Position numbers and translations under genes: made by a program. This document shows, piece by piece, positions 1 through 10,085 of a DNA stretch of 64,000 nt (the first letter of the stretch is position 1; the number at the start of each line of letters is the position of its first letter). The notes beneath the pieces are model-generated. The model made no database searches, was not told where the DNA came from, and worked only from the letters and a program-made list of their open reading frames with translations. Source of the DNA: Pseudoips prasinana. Its lineage: Eukaryota; Arthropoda; Insecta; Lepidoptera; Nolidae. The stretch is from contig OX621244.1 of NCBI GenBank assembly GCA_951640165.1, forward strand, positions 17,688,001 to 17,752,000, in the 5' to 3' direction.

Positions 1-184
1 ATAATTATTTTTAGGTATATATAGAAATTTAAGTACGCGGAGTGTATAAAAAACTTTGATATAACATTTAATTTATGATTTAGATAGCTTATATAAAGTT
101 ATTGTCAAGCTAATATATAGGTTTAATTATCGAAATTTAAAGTTTTAGATTTAATTTTCTACATCTTGTCTGAATGGTTCTGTC
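1..184 (+). repeat. Unclassified interspersed repeat, copy 1
   Basis: This stretch is clearly homologous to 49661-49853. Both begin ataattattt and share a block reading gtttaattatcgaaattta, and both finish at tctgaatggttctgt. It has no coding potential. It may be the tail of a SINE or LINE; copy 2 runs into an (atg)n tract, which favours that. Copy 1 probably starts before the window. Confidence 0.6.
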
Positions 185-246
185 TATATTAAGGTAAGAA
201 TTCCCTATTATTAGGGAATTCTTACCTTAATATAGACAGAACCATT
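173..246. repeat. Perfect hairpin, 35-bp arms
   Basis: The arms 173-207 and 212-246 are exact reverse complements around a 4-base loop (ttat). The outer part of the left arm (aatggttctgt) belongs to the repeat at 1-184, so the palindrome was made by copying the end of that repeat in inverted orientation. Confidence 0.9.
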
Positions 247-460
247 ATGACCTTGTGTGTATAGCGACGGTCGCGCTACTACTATACTACCACCACCTAC
301 TTACTACTAGTACTAGTAATACTACCACCGGACCCAATGCGCTCCAACGGATATTACTATATTAAGTATAGATATAAAGGTGTAACCTTAGTCGGTTCCA
401 GGAATAAACTGCGCGTTTCTACAGAGGAACTTACATATTTACTTATTCAAGATTTATCAT

Positions 461-685
461 CGAATCTGTAAACAGTACACAGCTGAACAAAAGCCTCCCC
501 CAAAAATCATATCGGGGAATATGCCATAATCGCCACGTTTGGCAGACCGGTTGGCGATCGCAGTACGATGGTCATAGTATACAGAGAGACGCTGCTGCCT
601 ATCCTCTGGTAGATATTCCCTCGGGTCGATTTCTACGGGATGAGATGAGATGATTATATTCTGATATTGATCGCCGTCACCACAC
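461..685 (-). mobile_element. Internally deleted RTE non-LTR element (5' end joined to 3' end), copy 1
   Basis: Read on the minus strand it begins GTGTGGTGACGGCGAT like the RTE 5' end at 5516. It runs through the conserved gcgatcgccaaccggtctgc block and then jumps directly to the RTE 3' tail (gggggaggcttttgttcagc). The reverse transcriptase region is absent. Copies with the same join lie at 26201-26428 and 49322-49548, so this is a short non-autonomous derivative rather than a chance deletion. Confidence 0.7.
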
Positions 686-1170
686 AGCAAACTGGGGCAC
701 TTTTCACGATTAGTATGCAAATAAACGAATTTAGAATTATTTGAGTTCAGTGCTATAAATATTATAATTCCAGCCTACTTACATCTGCCCTTATGATGGC
801 TGCTAATTAAGTCAAAATACTCACAGCGCCATGCCATATTTATATATGGACCCTAAAGTTAATATTTAATTATTAGTGGAATACTCGTTCCATCTATTTC
901 GCCCAATTAGTTTTCTCGGGCTAGAACAGACGTAATACTTGCCTCAGCTAACCTTATCAAGCCATTATGTGCGGTGAAGGGACCTTGTTAACACAACAAA
1001 CTTTAATATATAATGGTGGGTATTTGCTACGCGATATAGTGTTTATAAAACTCTGTTTCTGCCTAGGAGAAATCCGATGGTTCATTTCTTCGGAATTGCG
1101 TTTGGATGAGGTTAAAATACAAGTATGTCAAAAAAAATATGTTAGATATTCTATACTTTATTAGATTTTT
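686..1170. other. AT-rich DNA, nothing recognised
   Basis: Short chance open frames only; no repeat, gene or RNA signal identified. Confidence 0.6.
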
Positions 1171-1360
1171 TCTACTAATATTATAAATACGAAAGTTTGT
1201 GAGAATGGATGTGTGGATGTATGGATGGGTGTATGGATGTTTGTTACTTTTTACGTATAAACTACGAAACGGATTTTGATGACACCTTGTAATAATATAA
1301 CTTATATATCCGAAAAACACTTAGGCAATAATTTTAAAGTTTATCGCGGGGCACAGCTAG
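1171..1360 (+). mobile_element. Non-autonomous Helitron-like element
   Basis: It starts TCTACTAATATTATAAATAC and ends cggggcacagCTAG followed by T, the TC...CTRR-type ends of lepidopteran Helitrons. A short tandem run of gtatggatg motifs lies inside. There is no coding content. Confidence 0.65.
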
Positions 1361-1485
1361 TATATTATAAATGCGAAAGTTTGTGAATATGAATGGTTGT
1401 TACTCTTTCACACAATAACTACGCAATGGATGTTCATAAAGCTGTGTTTAACTAATAGGTTAAAAATTATGAAGTTTAATGCCGG
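1361..1485 (+). mobile_element. Second Helitron-like copy, 3' truncated, in tandem
   Basis: Immediately after the CTAG end of the preceding copy the sequence restarts with tatattataaatgcgaaagt, the 5' motif of the same family. It decays after about 125 bp without a recognisable 3' end. Confidence 0.5.
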
Positions 1486-2408
1486 TGTCACCGCGGTTAA
1501 ATGATATTTATTTACCACTTATCATAATCTCAATGTAAAAATTGAATATAAGCAATGCAACAGATACGTAGATAACTAACTTCGTAACTTATGTAGCCGT
1601 GCCACTCTTTAATAAATTGTGCCCTTTATTTTTTGTTGCACGTTTAGAATCACGCATGGAATGCTTATACGATTATGCATTACAACATTTACTCTACAAA
1701 AATATAACGCAACACATGGTTTAGTTTAAGGTTTTCATTTTCTACTTTAATATAATCAAAATACTAAAGTAAAATAATGTAAATTGAAAGGCTTTACGGA
1801 AGTATATCTCGTTGCAGTTTAGAGGCTACCGATTGGTGACTATAGTTAATTATCATTGTGAGTCGAAATTGTAGTTTATATTATTACTTAAGTCTCTTAA
1901 TTGCCGCGTGTCCATGGCTAATAAAATGAATTAGTCGCAAATACTAGATTTCTATTTCATTACTCTCATTTTTTGCCTTTTTGAAGTTGCGTCGCAGCTG
2001 CGCGCCGCCTCTTTTTTGTAGTCTAATGAAATCACAAAAATGAAATTAAATATTGAAACCAAGAGTGTCTGCGTACTAGTGATAAAATTATACAGTTACA
2101 GGATTGTTTGAACAGTAGATTTCAATTTGTTTAAGTAAGTCTTTATTTCAATGTTTTGTGCAATTAAACTAGTATTTGTGATTTAAAAAACTAATAAACT
2201 CTTTTTACTCTCAGTAAAACATGAAGCGTAAAAATAGTTTTAAGTAATCTATTTTACGCTGAGACTGGTAGTAATGCCACGTTGAGTTGCTATCTTTGCG
2301 ACAAGTGAAGTAAAGTTTCAAAAGGATAGGTTAAAATAAATAATATCAAAAGAATACAAAAACAATAAAACAGATGGGATTATTTAATGATTTTGTTCTT
2401 TACCTGAC
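1486..2408. other. AT-rich DNA, nothing recognised
   Basis: No gene or repeat family recognised. A 12-13-bp imperfect hairpin sits near 2225-2260. Confidence 0.5.
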
Positions 2409-2671
2409 GGGCCTGATGGTGTGGTTGGTAGATACGCTGCCTTTCATGCCGCAGCTCGTGGGTTCGATTCCCACTCGGGACAAATATTTGTGTGCATGAT
2501 GTGATATGTCTGTTTGTTCTAAGTCTGGGTGTAAATTATCTATATAAGGATATAATTATCTATATATGTGGTATATCAGTTATCTGGTTTCCATAGTACA
2601 AGCTCTGCTTAGTTTGGGATCGGATGGCCGTGTGTGAATAATATCCCAGGTTATTGTTATTATAATTATTA
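2409..2671 (+). mobile_element. tRNA-derived SINE, family A
   Basis: The head carries pol III promoter-like boxes: an A-box region near ggtgtggttggtagatacgc and a B box gggttcgattcccactc. An unrelated body follows with caagctctgcttagtttggg, ending in a short att/gtt-rich tail. Family members occur at 18475-18725 and 22099-22510. The acceptor-stem pairing needed for a real tRNA gene is not present. Confidence 0.75.
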
Positions 2672-2869
2672 CTGTCATGTGTGCGTCTCATAAAGCAACA
2701 TCATTGAGTCACTACTTAATTTCAACCACTTTACGCATCATGCGAATTACCGTTTCGTATAAAAAAAATCAAATGGTTATCGTGTTATGATAAGCATATC
2801 GACCGTACGCTGCCAATACCCTCCAAGTGTTTTTTCCCTGAGGGTTGTTTATATTTCCATTAGGAAGTT

Positions 2870-3035
2870 AAGTAAAGCCAAAGTGGTGAAGGTACAAATT
2901 TGAAACTAAACAATTTGCTTTGAAAAATTTCCGTGTCCGGTAACAAATTGTGCACACAATGGTTTATAGTTAGGCAATTTTTATTCAACCGTTCGTCAAC
3001 GTCCGGAAAGTATTTATGCAAGTGACGACCCTTCT
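2870..3035 (-). pseudogene. R1-clade LINE ORF2 C-terminal fragment
   Basis: The minus-strand frame contains KGRHLHKYFPDVDERLNK, closely matching KGRHLHQFFPDVRERLNK in the C-terminal part of the full-length R1-clade element at 36924-40013. The similarity continues through a block ending SKLFSFKFVPSP. It is a small orphan fragment without ends. Confidence 0.7.
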
Positions 3036-3104
3036 TTGGGATATAATATCTAATTTTATTACAGTCCAAGAATTCATTTAGCATTTAATACAGTCGTGAG
3101 CATC

Positions 3105-3800
3105 TCACAACCTTGTCTTGCGCAACCCGCGTCCAGCGGCTTTCCCGCGATTTCAGAAGTTCAGCTATCAATAACAGGCACCTCATTGATCTTGGGTTTT
3201 TTTAGAGCCAATATAATCCCGTACAGGCTAACAATCGAAATGTTTGAAGTTTAATGTCGGGTTAGTGTTGCTCTGGGATTTGAGGCATGACTACTGAGAG
3301 ATGACTGTGTTGTCTTGTACAACTGCCCGTAGAACTTTTACACCTTTCCTAGCGACACTGGTTTTGACGTAAGATTTCTGCCAGCCGCAGTCTTTAACTT
3401 AAGCTACTTTGATTATATTAGTGTGTGTCGCGAGGCGAATAGTTTGAAATCCGTATATTGAGTCTCTGGCATGATCTCATGACGTCAAAACCATTTTTCG
3501 TCTTTCTTACATAATCTGTAGGCTTGAGAAAGAGATCTTTTTTACCTCATTTGTGTGGTGGCCATTTTAGAACTTAGACCAACCTCCAAAAGTTGCTGGT
3601 GTATAAGTTCACTTCCTCATACTCTGTTCGAAACGTAATTGAATTGGTTTGAAAGTTCGAGCCGAAATGGTTCGGGGTTTTGGACGTGGAATTGTGAAGG
3701 ACAGTATACTGATTAGTGGCCACCTCTCGAGTATATCGAGGTTTAGTTTCTTTAGAGTTCTTCTAGATACATTCCTCATGCAAGACCTGAACTCCAACCT
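3105..3800 (-). pseudogene. Decayed RTE LINE fragment
   Basis: Two blocks resemble RTE sequence elsewhere in the window. 3105-3175 resembles the C-terminal region (cagcggctttcccgcg). 3205-3800 resembles the linker before the reverse transcriptase, including cgtacaggctaac and a reading like FYGQLY near 3320. The blocks are joined by deletion and full of frameshifts. I infer one rearranged minus-strand copy. Confidence 0.55.
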
Positions 3801-3884
3801 TGGAGGTTATTGAATTTGGTGCGTATTGACCTACAACTAAATTCTATTAAAGATATACATATGTGAAATCTTGAATAACTACAA

Positions 3885-4330
3885 ATGTTCTCGATTTACT
3901 TACGGTTAAAGATCATCTATAGAAACGTACCTATTGTTGTGTACCTGTACTCTATTTTTACCCGACTGCGGGACGCAAAGGGTAATGTGTTTATCAGGCT
4001 ATGTATGTATGTATGTTCCTTTGAAGCACTATACAGACCAAACGCCTGGACCGATTTTAATGATTCGCACGTCAATCGATTCCTTTCAGTCCGGAAAGTG
4101 TCACTAAAGACATGACGTTAGTGAAAATTCAATATGGCGACTACTGGACGCCATATTGTGAAAATTTAAAAAATTAAAGTCAACAAACTATGTCATGTGG
4201 GGTATCGTTGAATAGGTATTTAAAAACCATTTTTAGTTTTCTTTCAACATTTTTCGATTTGACCGGCCGTTTAGGAGCTATATCGATTTAAAGTTGCGTA
4301 AAAACTATTCTCACATATAGGTTTTAAAAC
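3885..4330 (+). repeat. Interspersed repeat with 'cctggaccgatttta' motif
   Basis: Contains gtatgtatgtatgttccttt followed by a 'ctggaccgatttt' block, a pattern shared by many lepidopteran Helitron-like repeats and also seen at 35180. A 10-bp hairpin (caatatggcg/cgccatattg) lies at about 4122-4151. No ends could be fixed. Confidence 0.4.
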
Positions 4331-4880
4331 AGTAGAAATTTTGCGATGAAAAGATGAAAACTTCGTATGACTATGCGTGTGAGTGTTGATGGACATATAC
4401 TAAAGTATCTATTAGGTATATTGGACTACCTAAAGTATCTAACGTCTAACACGGTCGCCCATCTCCAACTTCAAACGATTTAGTACTTAACTTCACTAGA
4501 TGGTTTAATTATTAGTACTCTGTACCACCGCAAGCTACTAAACAATCCTCATGATATCAAATCTCTCAATGAAATCACGAGATTGCGAAATTTGCAGTCA
4601 TATAACAATAACAATGACTGACTTATCTCTCAGCTTAAAGAGCTGCTTGTATTAACGTGATATTTGGCCCGGATGTTTATTTATTCATTATCATATCACA
4701 GATTAAAAAATATAGATTAAAAAGAAAACATTAAAAAAAATGCCACTCTGGAAAGTGGAACTCTAATTAAATATTGCCAATCGGACTATCTCGTAAATAA
4801 GCATAGACTCTTTTTCTTTTCTATATTAATGTCATACCAGATATAACTCATTATACAAGCACTTTGTTTGCTTTTACTTT

Positions 4881-5065
4881 GAGGAAGGGGAGGGGGACAA
4901 AGACCTCAATTTTAGGTTTTACGCTAATATTTCAAAAATGGCGCGATGAAATGAAAGCTTATAAAATTTTCTATAACTTTGATACTTTTCCATATCCCAT
5001 CCGTTATCAAACTACAGGCTCTGGAAAAGTGCAATCAAAAAATGTTTTGAAATATTAGTTTCTAA
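4881..5065 (+). repeat. Left long terminal inverted repeat
   Basis: Aligns with the reverse complement of 8000-8196: the same G-rich outer edge, then acaaagacctcaatt, ggtttt, and further in aaagcttataaaatt. Similarity is by eye and clearly imperfect. Confidence 0.6.
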
Positions 5066-5104
5066 GTCCAATTCTGTGAATGATTCACATTTTTATTCTC
5101 TTAG

Positions 5105-5510
5105 GTCGTGAGGGTCCTGGAAAAAGGTAGTTTTCTGTGGTATCTTCTTCCTCGCCTTCCTCAGTGGTACAGTTCTTGCTGAGAGGGCTCTGAATCATCT
5201 TCATGGTCATTCTCGTCGTCTTCCTCGCTAAAAGACACGCCGTTGAAGCATTTTCCTTGGCAATGAAGGCACGCAGTAGAAAATTTCAGCATAGCTTTGC
5301 GACATCCACATTTGCTGCTGCTACCTTGGTGCAGCGACAAAATATTGTTTTTAGTAAAACCTGGGGCGCCGGTAAATCTTTTGTTGTTCTTGGCGCCAAG
5401 ATATCACCATAAATTTTTCCACCCCCACTCTTGAGGGAGCAGCTCATTCCCAAGCCACTGCTGCACTTGGTGATATGTGCTTCAGGAATTATATTTAGCT
5501 ACTCTCTAAG
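5105..5510 (-). pseudogene. C-terminal remnant of transposon ORF with cysteine-rich motif
   Basis: One minus-strand frame reads YHQVQQWLGNELLPQEWGWK. After a frame break it continues with a cysteine-rich block ending KCGCRKAMLKFSTACLHCQG, then an acidic tail rich in D and E. This order (Y-x-Q-V-Q-x-W-L-G-N, E-W-G-W, then CxC repeats like tesmin/CXC domains) is familiar from a multicopy arthropod ORF family of transposon origin. Several cysteines expected in the first half of the motif are lost and stops are present, so it is dead. The molecular function is unknown to me. Confidence 0.55.
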
Positions 5511-5602
5511 TGGCTGTGTGGTGACGGCCTAGAGAATATCGCCACCCCCTCTCATCCCGCGGGGGGACGTAGAAGTCGTCCCGAGGGAATATATACCAGA
5601 GA

Positions 5603-6247
5603 ATGAGCAGCAGCGTTCTCATGAGTATCAATGTCTACCTTACTGCGATTGCCAACCCGTTTGCCAAGCGTGGCTATTATGGCAGATCCCCTCAAATGAA
5701 GGACACAATTAAACCGCGGTCCCCAGTCCCCGTTAGCCCTGCTATTCCCAGCCGTGGTAACAGCCGTGGTTACGGCAGGGCAGGGGGTGCTAAAAATCCC
5801 CGGCAGATTCCGCGTTACCAAAACCGACGACCTCTGGCCCTGGCAACATACAACACACGCACACTGCGGACCGACGAGAAGATGATTGAACTGGAGGAAG
5901 AATTGAGCAGGTTACATTGGGACATAATAGGATTATCTGAAGTTCGAAAAGAGGGGGAGGACACTATAATCCTGAAATCCGGGAATCTGCTCTATTTCCG
6001 GGAGGGCGACCAACTGTCCCAAGGTGGTGTTGGGTTCATAGTACACAAGTCCCTCGTCCACAACATAGTGAAAATCGGGAGTGTGTCGACTAGGGTTGCG
6101 TACTTTATACTCAGAATTACCAAGCGGTATTCGTTGAAGGTCATACAGGTTTATTACGCGCCGACTTCGACGATGAGGTTGAGGTCATGTATCAGAATAT
6201 TTCTAGAGCCATACATACCTCGAACTCTTATTTCACTGTGGTCATAG
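5603..6247 (+). pseudogene. RTE endonuclease domain ORF fragment
   Basis: A 214-residue open frame. The first ~70 residues derive from the 5' leader. From about residue 75 it reads as an apurinic endonuclease-like domain: LATYNTRTLRTDEK, WDIIGLSEVRKEG with the catalytic-type E, GGVGFIVHKS, and YYAPTS. A frameshift near 6165 moves the continuation, which contains GDFNAK, to another frame. Such an endonuclease nicks target DNA for target-primed reverse transcription. The copy cannot be functional. Confidence 0.75.
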
Positions 6248-7127
6248 GGGACTTTAACGCGAAGCTGGTTAAACGAGTCGATAATGAGCTGAGAGTGGGG
6301 CAATTTGAGACTGGAATCCCGGGGCCAAATGTTGGCTGACTTCATGGAGAAGAAGGGACTCTTTATGATGAACTCCTCTTTCAAGAAGCCGGAAAACCGC
6401 AAATGGACCTGAGTAAGCCCGATCGTAAAAAAAAACGAGATAGACTTTATCTTGTTGACGAGTAGACAGATGTTCAATGACGTCTCAGTAATCAATACGA
6501 TTAAAACCGGGAGCGATCACCGACTGGTAAGAGGCTCATTGAACCTAAATGTCAAGCTCTAGAGGTTCCGACTGATAAAGTCTACGCTCCGACCTTTACC
6601 CATCTACAGCCAAAACCCGGAACCAAAACCGTTTTCAATGCCTAGCAGATTGCGAGGAAGTGGACTCATACCACGACAGGCTCGTAGAAGCTGTCCATAC
6701 GGCTGGGTCTAAGGTCTTCAAGGCCCATCGTACAAACAGAACCAAAAAGATCTCTGACTATACCCTGCAGCTTATGGACGAAAGACGGAAAATGGTTCTG
6801 ACATCCTCTGATGATGTCACCAGATACCGGTAGCTCAACAGACGCGTCAATTTAATACAAATTGTATTAAAGAAGCTATTGAGCGGAACAAAGGCTCTGA
6901 AGTGTTTGCAAGAGAACTATCTGTTGGACAGAGCCAACTGACGAAGCTGAAGACTGAGGATGGCAGAATCGTCACGTCTAGACCTGAGTTGCTGGAGACA
7001 TCGAGAGGTTCTACGGACAGCTGTATACGAAAGCCCAGTCACCTGTCGATAATTGTGCCTCAGATCCCAGAGCACGACTAACCCAACACTTACCGACGAC
7101 ATCCCGGACGTCAGCCTGTGCGAGATT

Positions 7128-7338
7128 AGAATGGCTCTCGAACAGCTTAAGAACAACAAGGCGCCTGGTCATGATAGAGATACGGCAGAGCTTCTGAAGG
7201 CGGGTAGTACACCAATCCTACGGGCCCTTCAGAAGTTATTTAACTCCGTCATACTAGAAGGTCAAACGCCACAAGCATGACACAGGGGTGTGGTGGTGCT
7301 CTTCTTCAAAAAGGGCGATAAAACCCTCTTGAAGAATG
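7128..7338 (+). pseudogene. RTE reverse transcriptase N-terminal fragment
   Basis: Reads MALEQLKNNKAPGHD then LLKAG and LQKLFNSVILEGQTPQA, a stop, and VVLFFKKGDKTLLKN. It matches the other RTE copy at 52460-52681 almost residue for residue. The YRP motif that should follow is missing because the RTE sequence ends here. Confidence 0.8.
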
Positions 7339-7570
7339 ACATTGAGAAGGGTCACTTTTGCTGGTATCCCATACCATTTCAGGAAGCACACCTTCCCTGC
7401 TTCTGCAACATCAAGGCTGGAGCTTGGGTTGTAAAAGATCTTTGCTGCTTCCTGAATAATTTCCGAATTTAAATACAATTTACATAAACCTTGCTTCTTC
7501 TAAACGTTGCTGATGTTGTATCGTAGCCGGTAAATGAGTGTAAGAAGAGGATGTATTCATATCCATGCTA
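7339..7570 (-). pseudogene. Upstream part of the long-TIR element ORF
   Basis: The minus-strand frame reads NSEIIQEAAKIFYNPSSSLD followed by EAGKVCFLKWYG, a segment that in the same arthropod ORF family precedes the YHQVQxWLGN and cysteine-rich parts found at 5105-5510. This supports one ORF split by the RTE. More N-terminal sequence toward 8000 is too decayed to read. Confidence 0.5.
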
Positions 7571-7999
7571 TTGCATCTCATTTTTTGTCATTCATTCATT
7601 CATCGTCATTTTTCAGTTTTAGCCAGTAAGGTTGCGTTTCCTACAGTGAGCATTGAGCGAAAAGCAATCTTCATGCTGTTTTTCCCGCATAAGCTCAGTT
7701 ATCTGCTGTTACAAAAAAACGCGATATCTTACTGTTACCGCCCTTACCTCGTGGAGGTACTCCCAGCTTATGTTAAAATAAATTTAGAGATAATTCAGGC
7801 ATCAGGTAATGGTCATCACGCTGAATAACTTATCATCATCTTGTTCCCACTAATATGCTAATGGGTTTGGTTTCCGCACTTAGTCCCGATGAGGACCATT
7901 GTATGTGAGCCATGACGGCCTTCACTCCATCCAGCACACCTCCCTCCAGAAGCATATCAGGTCTCCTAAACTTCTCAAGGCATCTGTAAGAGTTCCGCT

Positions 8000-8196
8000 G
8001 AATAACTTAAATTTTCTACATTTCTGGAGCGTGTAGCTCATAAACGAATGGAAATATGAAAAAGTACATGAGATCAAAGTTATAGTGAATTTTGTAAGCT
8101 TTAATTTTATCTTAGAATATTTTTTGCTAAAACACACCTTTTTAAAGTTATTAGCAAAAAACCTAGAATTGAGGTCTTTGTCCCCCTCCCCCCTCC
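8000..8196 (-). repeat. Right long terminal inverted repeat
   Basis: Reverse-complement partner of 4881-5065. The outer edge is gtccccctcccccctcctc, and the inner edge contains caaagttatagtgaattttg. Confidence 0.6.
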
Positions 8197-8445
8197 TCCC
8201 TCCGCCTCACCTCCTAGACGTCAGGACTTTTGGTATGTTTTCCCTCTAAGTACTCTGAACAAGTTTCTGAAAATATCCCTTAGGTTCCCGCTCACGCACT
8301 CTATACCCTCCTTTGAATCATTCCTTAATCGGACTAATAACAGTTGATCGTTATTGTGACTGGAATTTGCACATTGATCAAAATATATGCATCAGAATCA
8401 ATAGGTTTGTATACGTTTTGTCACGACTTCGCAAAACAGCCTTAT

Positions 8446-9240
8446 TTTTTTTTTTTTTTTTTTTTTTATTTATTTATTTATAAAGTACAAGGTAATCTTA
8501 AGAACTAGAACTGTGTCCCACAAAACAGTATATACTATTTGACTGTGGGATCAAGATAAAATAATATTATGCTAAAATTATTACATTATTATACGATGTT
8601 AATGTATTTAGGTCTATGGAGTACTTCTCACTTTACATTTAATTTTGTTCAATGTATGGTTCCTAATAGATACTTGTGCAACTTTATTTTAAATTTAGAT
8701 ATTCATTTCTTCTCTGATGTCTTTGGGTAAACTATTGAGTACGTACGGGATACGTTTTTTTAAAGTTCTATCTCCATAAACATTTGTAACTCTCGGAACA
8801 ATGAATTTCCCTGAGGTCATTGACCTTGTATTATATTTGTTACTAACTTTCCTAAGCATTGAATTATGCTCCTGTTTGCCATGATTGTTTCTTGCAAGAA
8901 GGTATTTATGTTTTAGTTTTACGGGTAATATGTTACAAATTTTGAATAGCTGGTAGTAGTTTTCTTTATATTTATTTTTTGTTTTTTTATCTACAAGTAG
9001 TTTTAAGAATCGGATTTGTATATTTTCCAGATTGTCAATGTATGATTTAAATGTGAGCCCATAGAAATCAAGTGCATAATCTGTAATAGGTTCTACTAGA
9101 GATTTATATGGCAGTTTTAATGTACATCTAGGAACCCGATAGCTTAAGTGATAGAATTTACCGAGTATCACCCTTAGTTTACTGCATATAAGAGCTACAT
9201 GTTCTGACCAAGTGAAATGTTCGTCAATTTTCATACCTTA
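8446..9240 (-). mobile_element. 5'-truncated LINE with poly(A)
   Basis: A minus-strand frame of 179 residues (9234 to 8695) looks like the post-RT C-terminus of a jockey/CR1-type LINE: an opening IDEHFTWSEHVA, then YKSLVEPITDYA, NKYNTRSMTSGKF and LNSLPKDIRE. Behind it is a 3' UTR ending in ATAAATAAATAAA and a poly(A) tract (poly(T) 8446-8467 on the plus strand). The catalytic RT domain is missing; the clade is not certain. Confidence 0.7.
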
Positions 9241-10085
9241 GTAAGTTACACAATTTACTCTTTGTATCGGTTTGCAACTACAGTCAACGAGGTTATTGTG
9301 AATACCCTAAATAAGCCTTATTACCAATCGATATTGATGGCATATCTATGGGGCAATTCAACAGATAAATCGAGAGCATTTCTATTGCAAAAAAAATGCG
9401 TTAAAGCAACTACAGGTACTCATCCGTTTGTCTCATGTAAATCATTGTTAAAAGGACAAAAAATTATGACTAGTGTGTTTGTACATTTTTCAAATTGATG
9501 TATTTGTGAAAACGCAGCCACAGTATTTACTAGAGCTAAAGATGTTTTTCCTCGCAACATGATAACTAATACAACACTACTTCAAAAAAGTTCCTATGCT
9601 GTATGTGTGAAAGTGTTTAATGCTTTGCCGCAAAATATTACACATTTTTCAGCGGCAAAGTTCAAAAACCAACTCAGACTGTGGCTCCTAGAAAAATCAT
9701 TCTATTCAATCAAATCAAGTTTTTGACTGCACGTGAGGCGCAACGGCTAAGGCAGTCGCGTTGCCGCTTCGTGTCACGGGTTCGAGTCCCGCGCCGGACA
9801 ACTACTTGTGTGACCCATAAATAGTTGTTCTGAGTCTGGATGTAATTTGTGTCCGTCTATTATATGTTGTTAAGTACCCTGCAACACAGGGATTAGATTC
9901 CATAATGCAGGGGTTGTATTTAAAAAAAACTGTGATTTATTTAATTAATTATATTATTTGTGTAAAATTTGACATATAACAATCACACATTTCGCATGCT
10001 GTTTATTAGTAAAGTTGATGAGACTAACCTAATAGTAAGAACAGCACTGTACTCTATTTTAAGTGAAATAAATAAATGAATGAAT
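9241..10085 (+). mobile_element. Second LINE tail, plus strand, carrying a SINE
   Basis: The plus-strand frame gives LWGNSTDKSRAFLLQKKCVK, SCKSLLKGQKIMTSVFV and, after a stop, FNALPQNI and KFKNQLRLWLLEKSFYS, the typical C-terminus of a jockey/CR1-type LINE. The 3' UTR ends in aaataaataaatgaatgaat. A family B SINE interrupts it at about 9728-9935. Head to head with the LINE at 8446-9240. Confidence 0.65.
9728..9935 (+). mobile_element. tRNA-derived SINE, family B
   Basis: The head contains gcgcaacggctaaggcagtc and a B box gggttcgagtcccgcgccgg. The body has gtgacccataaatagttgtt, ctgagtctggatgtaatttg, and a 3' part reading gggattagattcc. The same family occurs at 11550, 22201 and 46897. Confidence 0.8.

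Larger units (their letters stand above)
5516..7338 (+). mobile_element. 5' half of an RTE-clade non-LTR retrotransposon
   Basis: Starts GTGTGGTGACGGCCTAGAG, matching the 5' ends of the deletion derivatives in this window. The AP-endonuclease domain is readable from about 5820, with an SEVRKEG-type motif. Frameshifts and stops follow. The start of the reverse transcriptase region (ALEQLKNNKAPGHD..., then VVLFFKKGDKTLLKN) lies at 7130-7335. It then stops abruptly, and the rest of the RT and the 3' tail are missing. It interrupts the element at 4881-8196. Confidence 0.8.
4881..8196 (-). mobile_element. Transposable element with long inverted ends and a CXC-like ORF, split by an RTE
   Basis: The outer ~190 bp at each side are inverted relatives. 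The left side reads ggggagggggacaaagacct... and the right side is its reverse complement ending near 8196. Inside, matching blocks include a 'cttataaaattttctataactttgat' type run. Coding remnants sit on the minus strand on both sides of an inserted RTE piece. I infer a class II-like element carrying one protein family. The superfamily and target duplication are not determined, and the inner boundaries are approximate. Confidence 0.55.

Noticed and set aside
2409..2490. Possible tRNA gene (A and B boxes)
   Set aside because: The tail and copy number show a tRNA-derived SINE; the acceptor stem does not pair. The same applies at 9728, 11550, 18475, 22099 and 46897.
5552..5821. 89-residue minus-strand ORF
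   Set aside because: Antisense shadow of the RTE 5' region.
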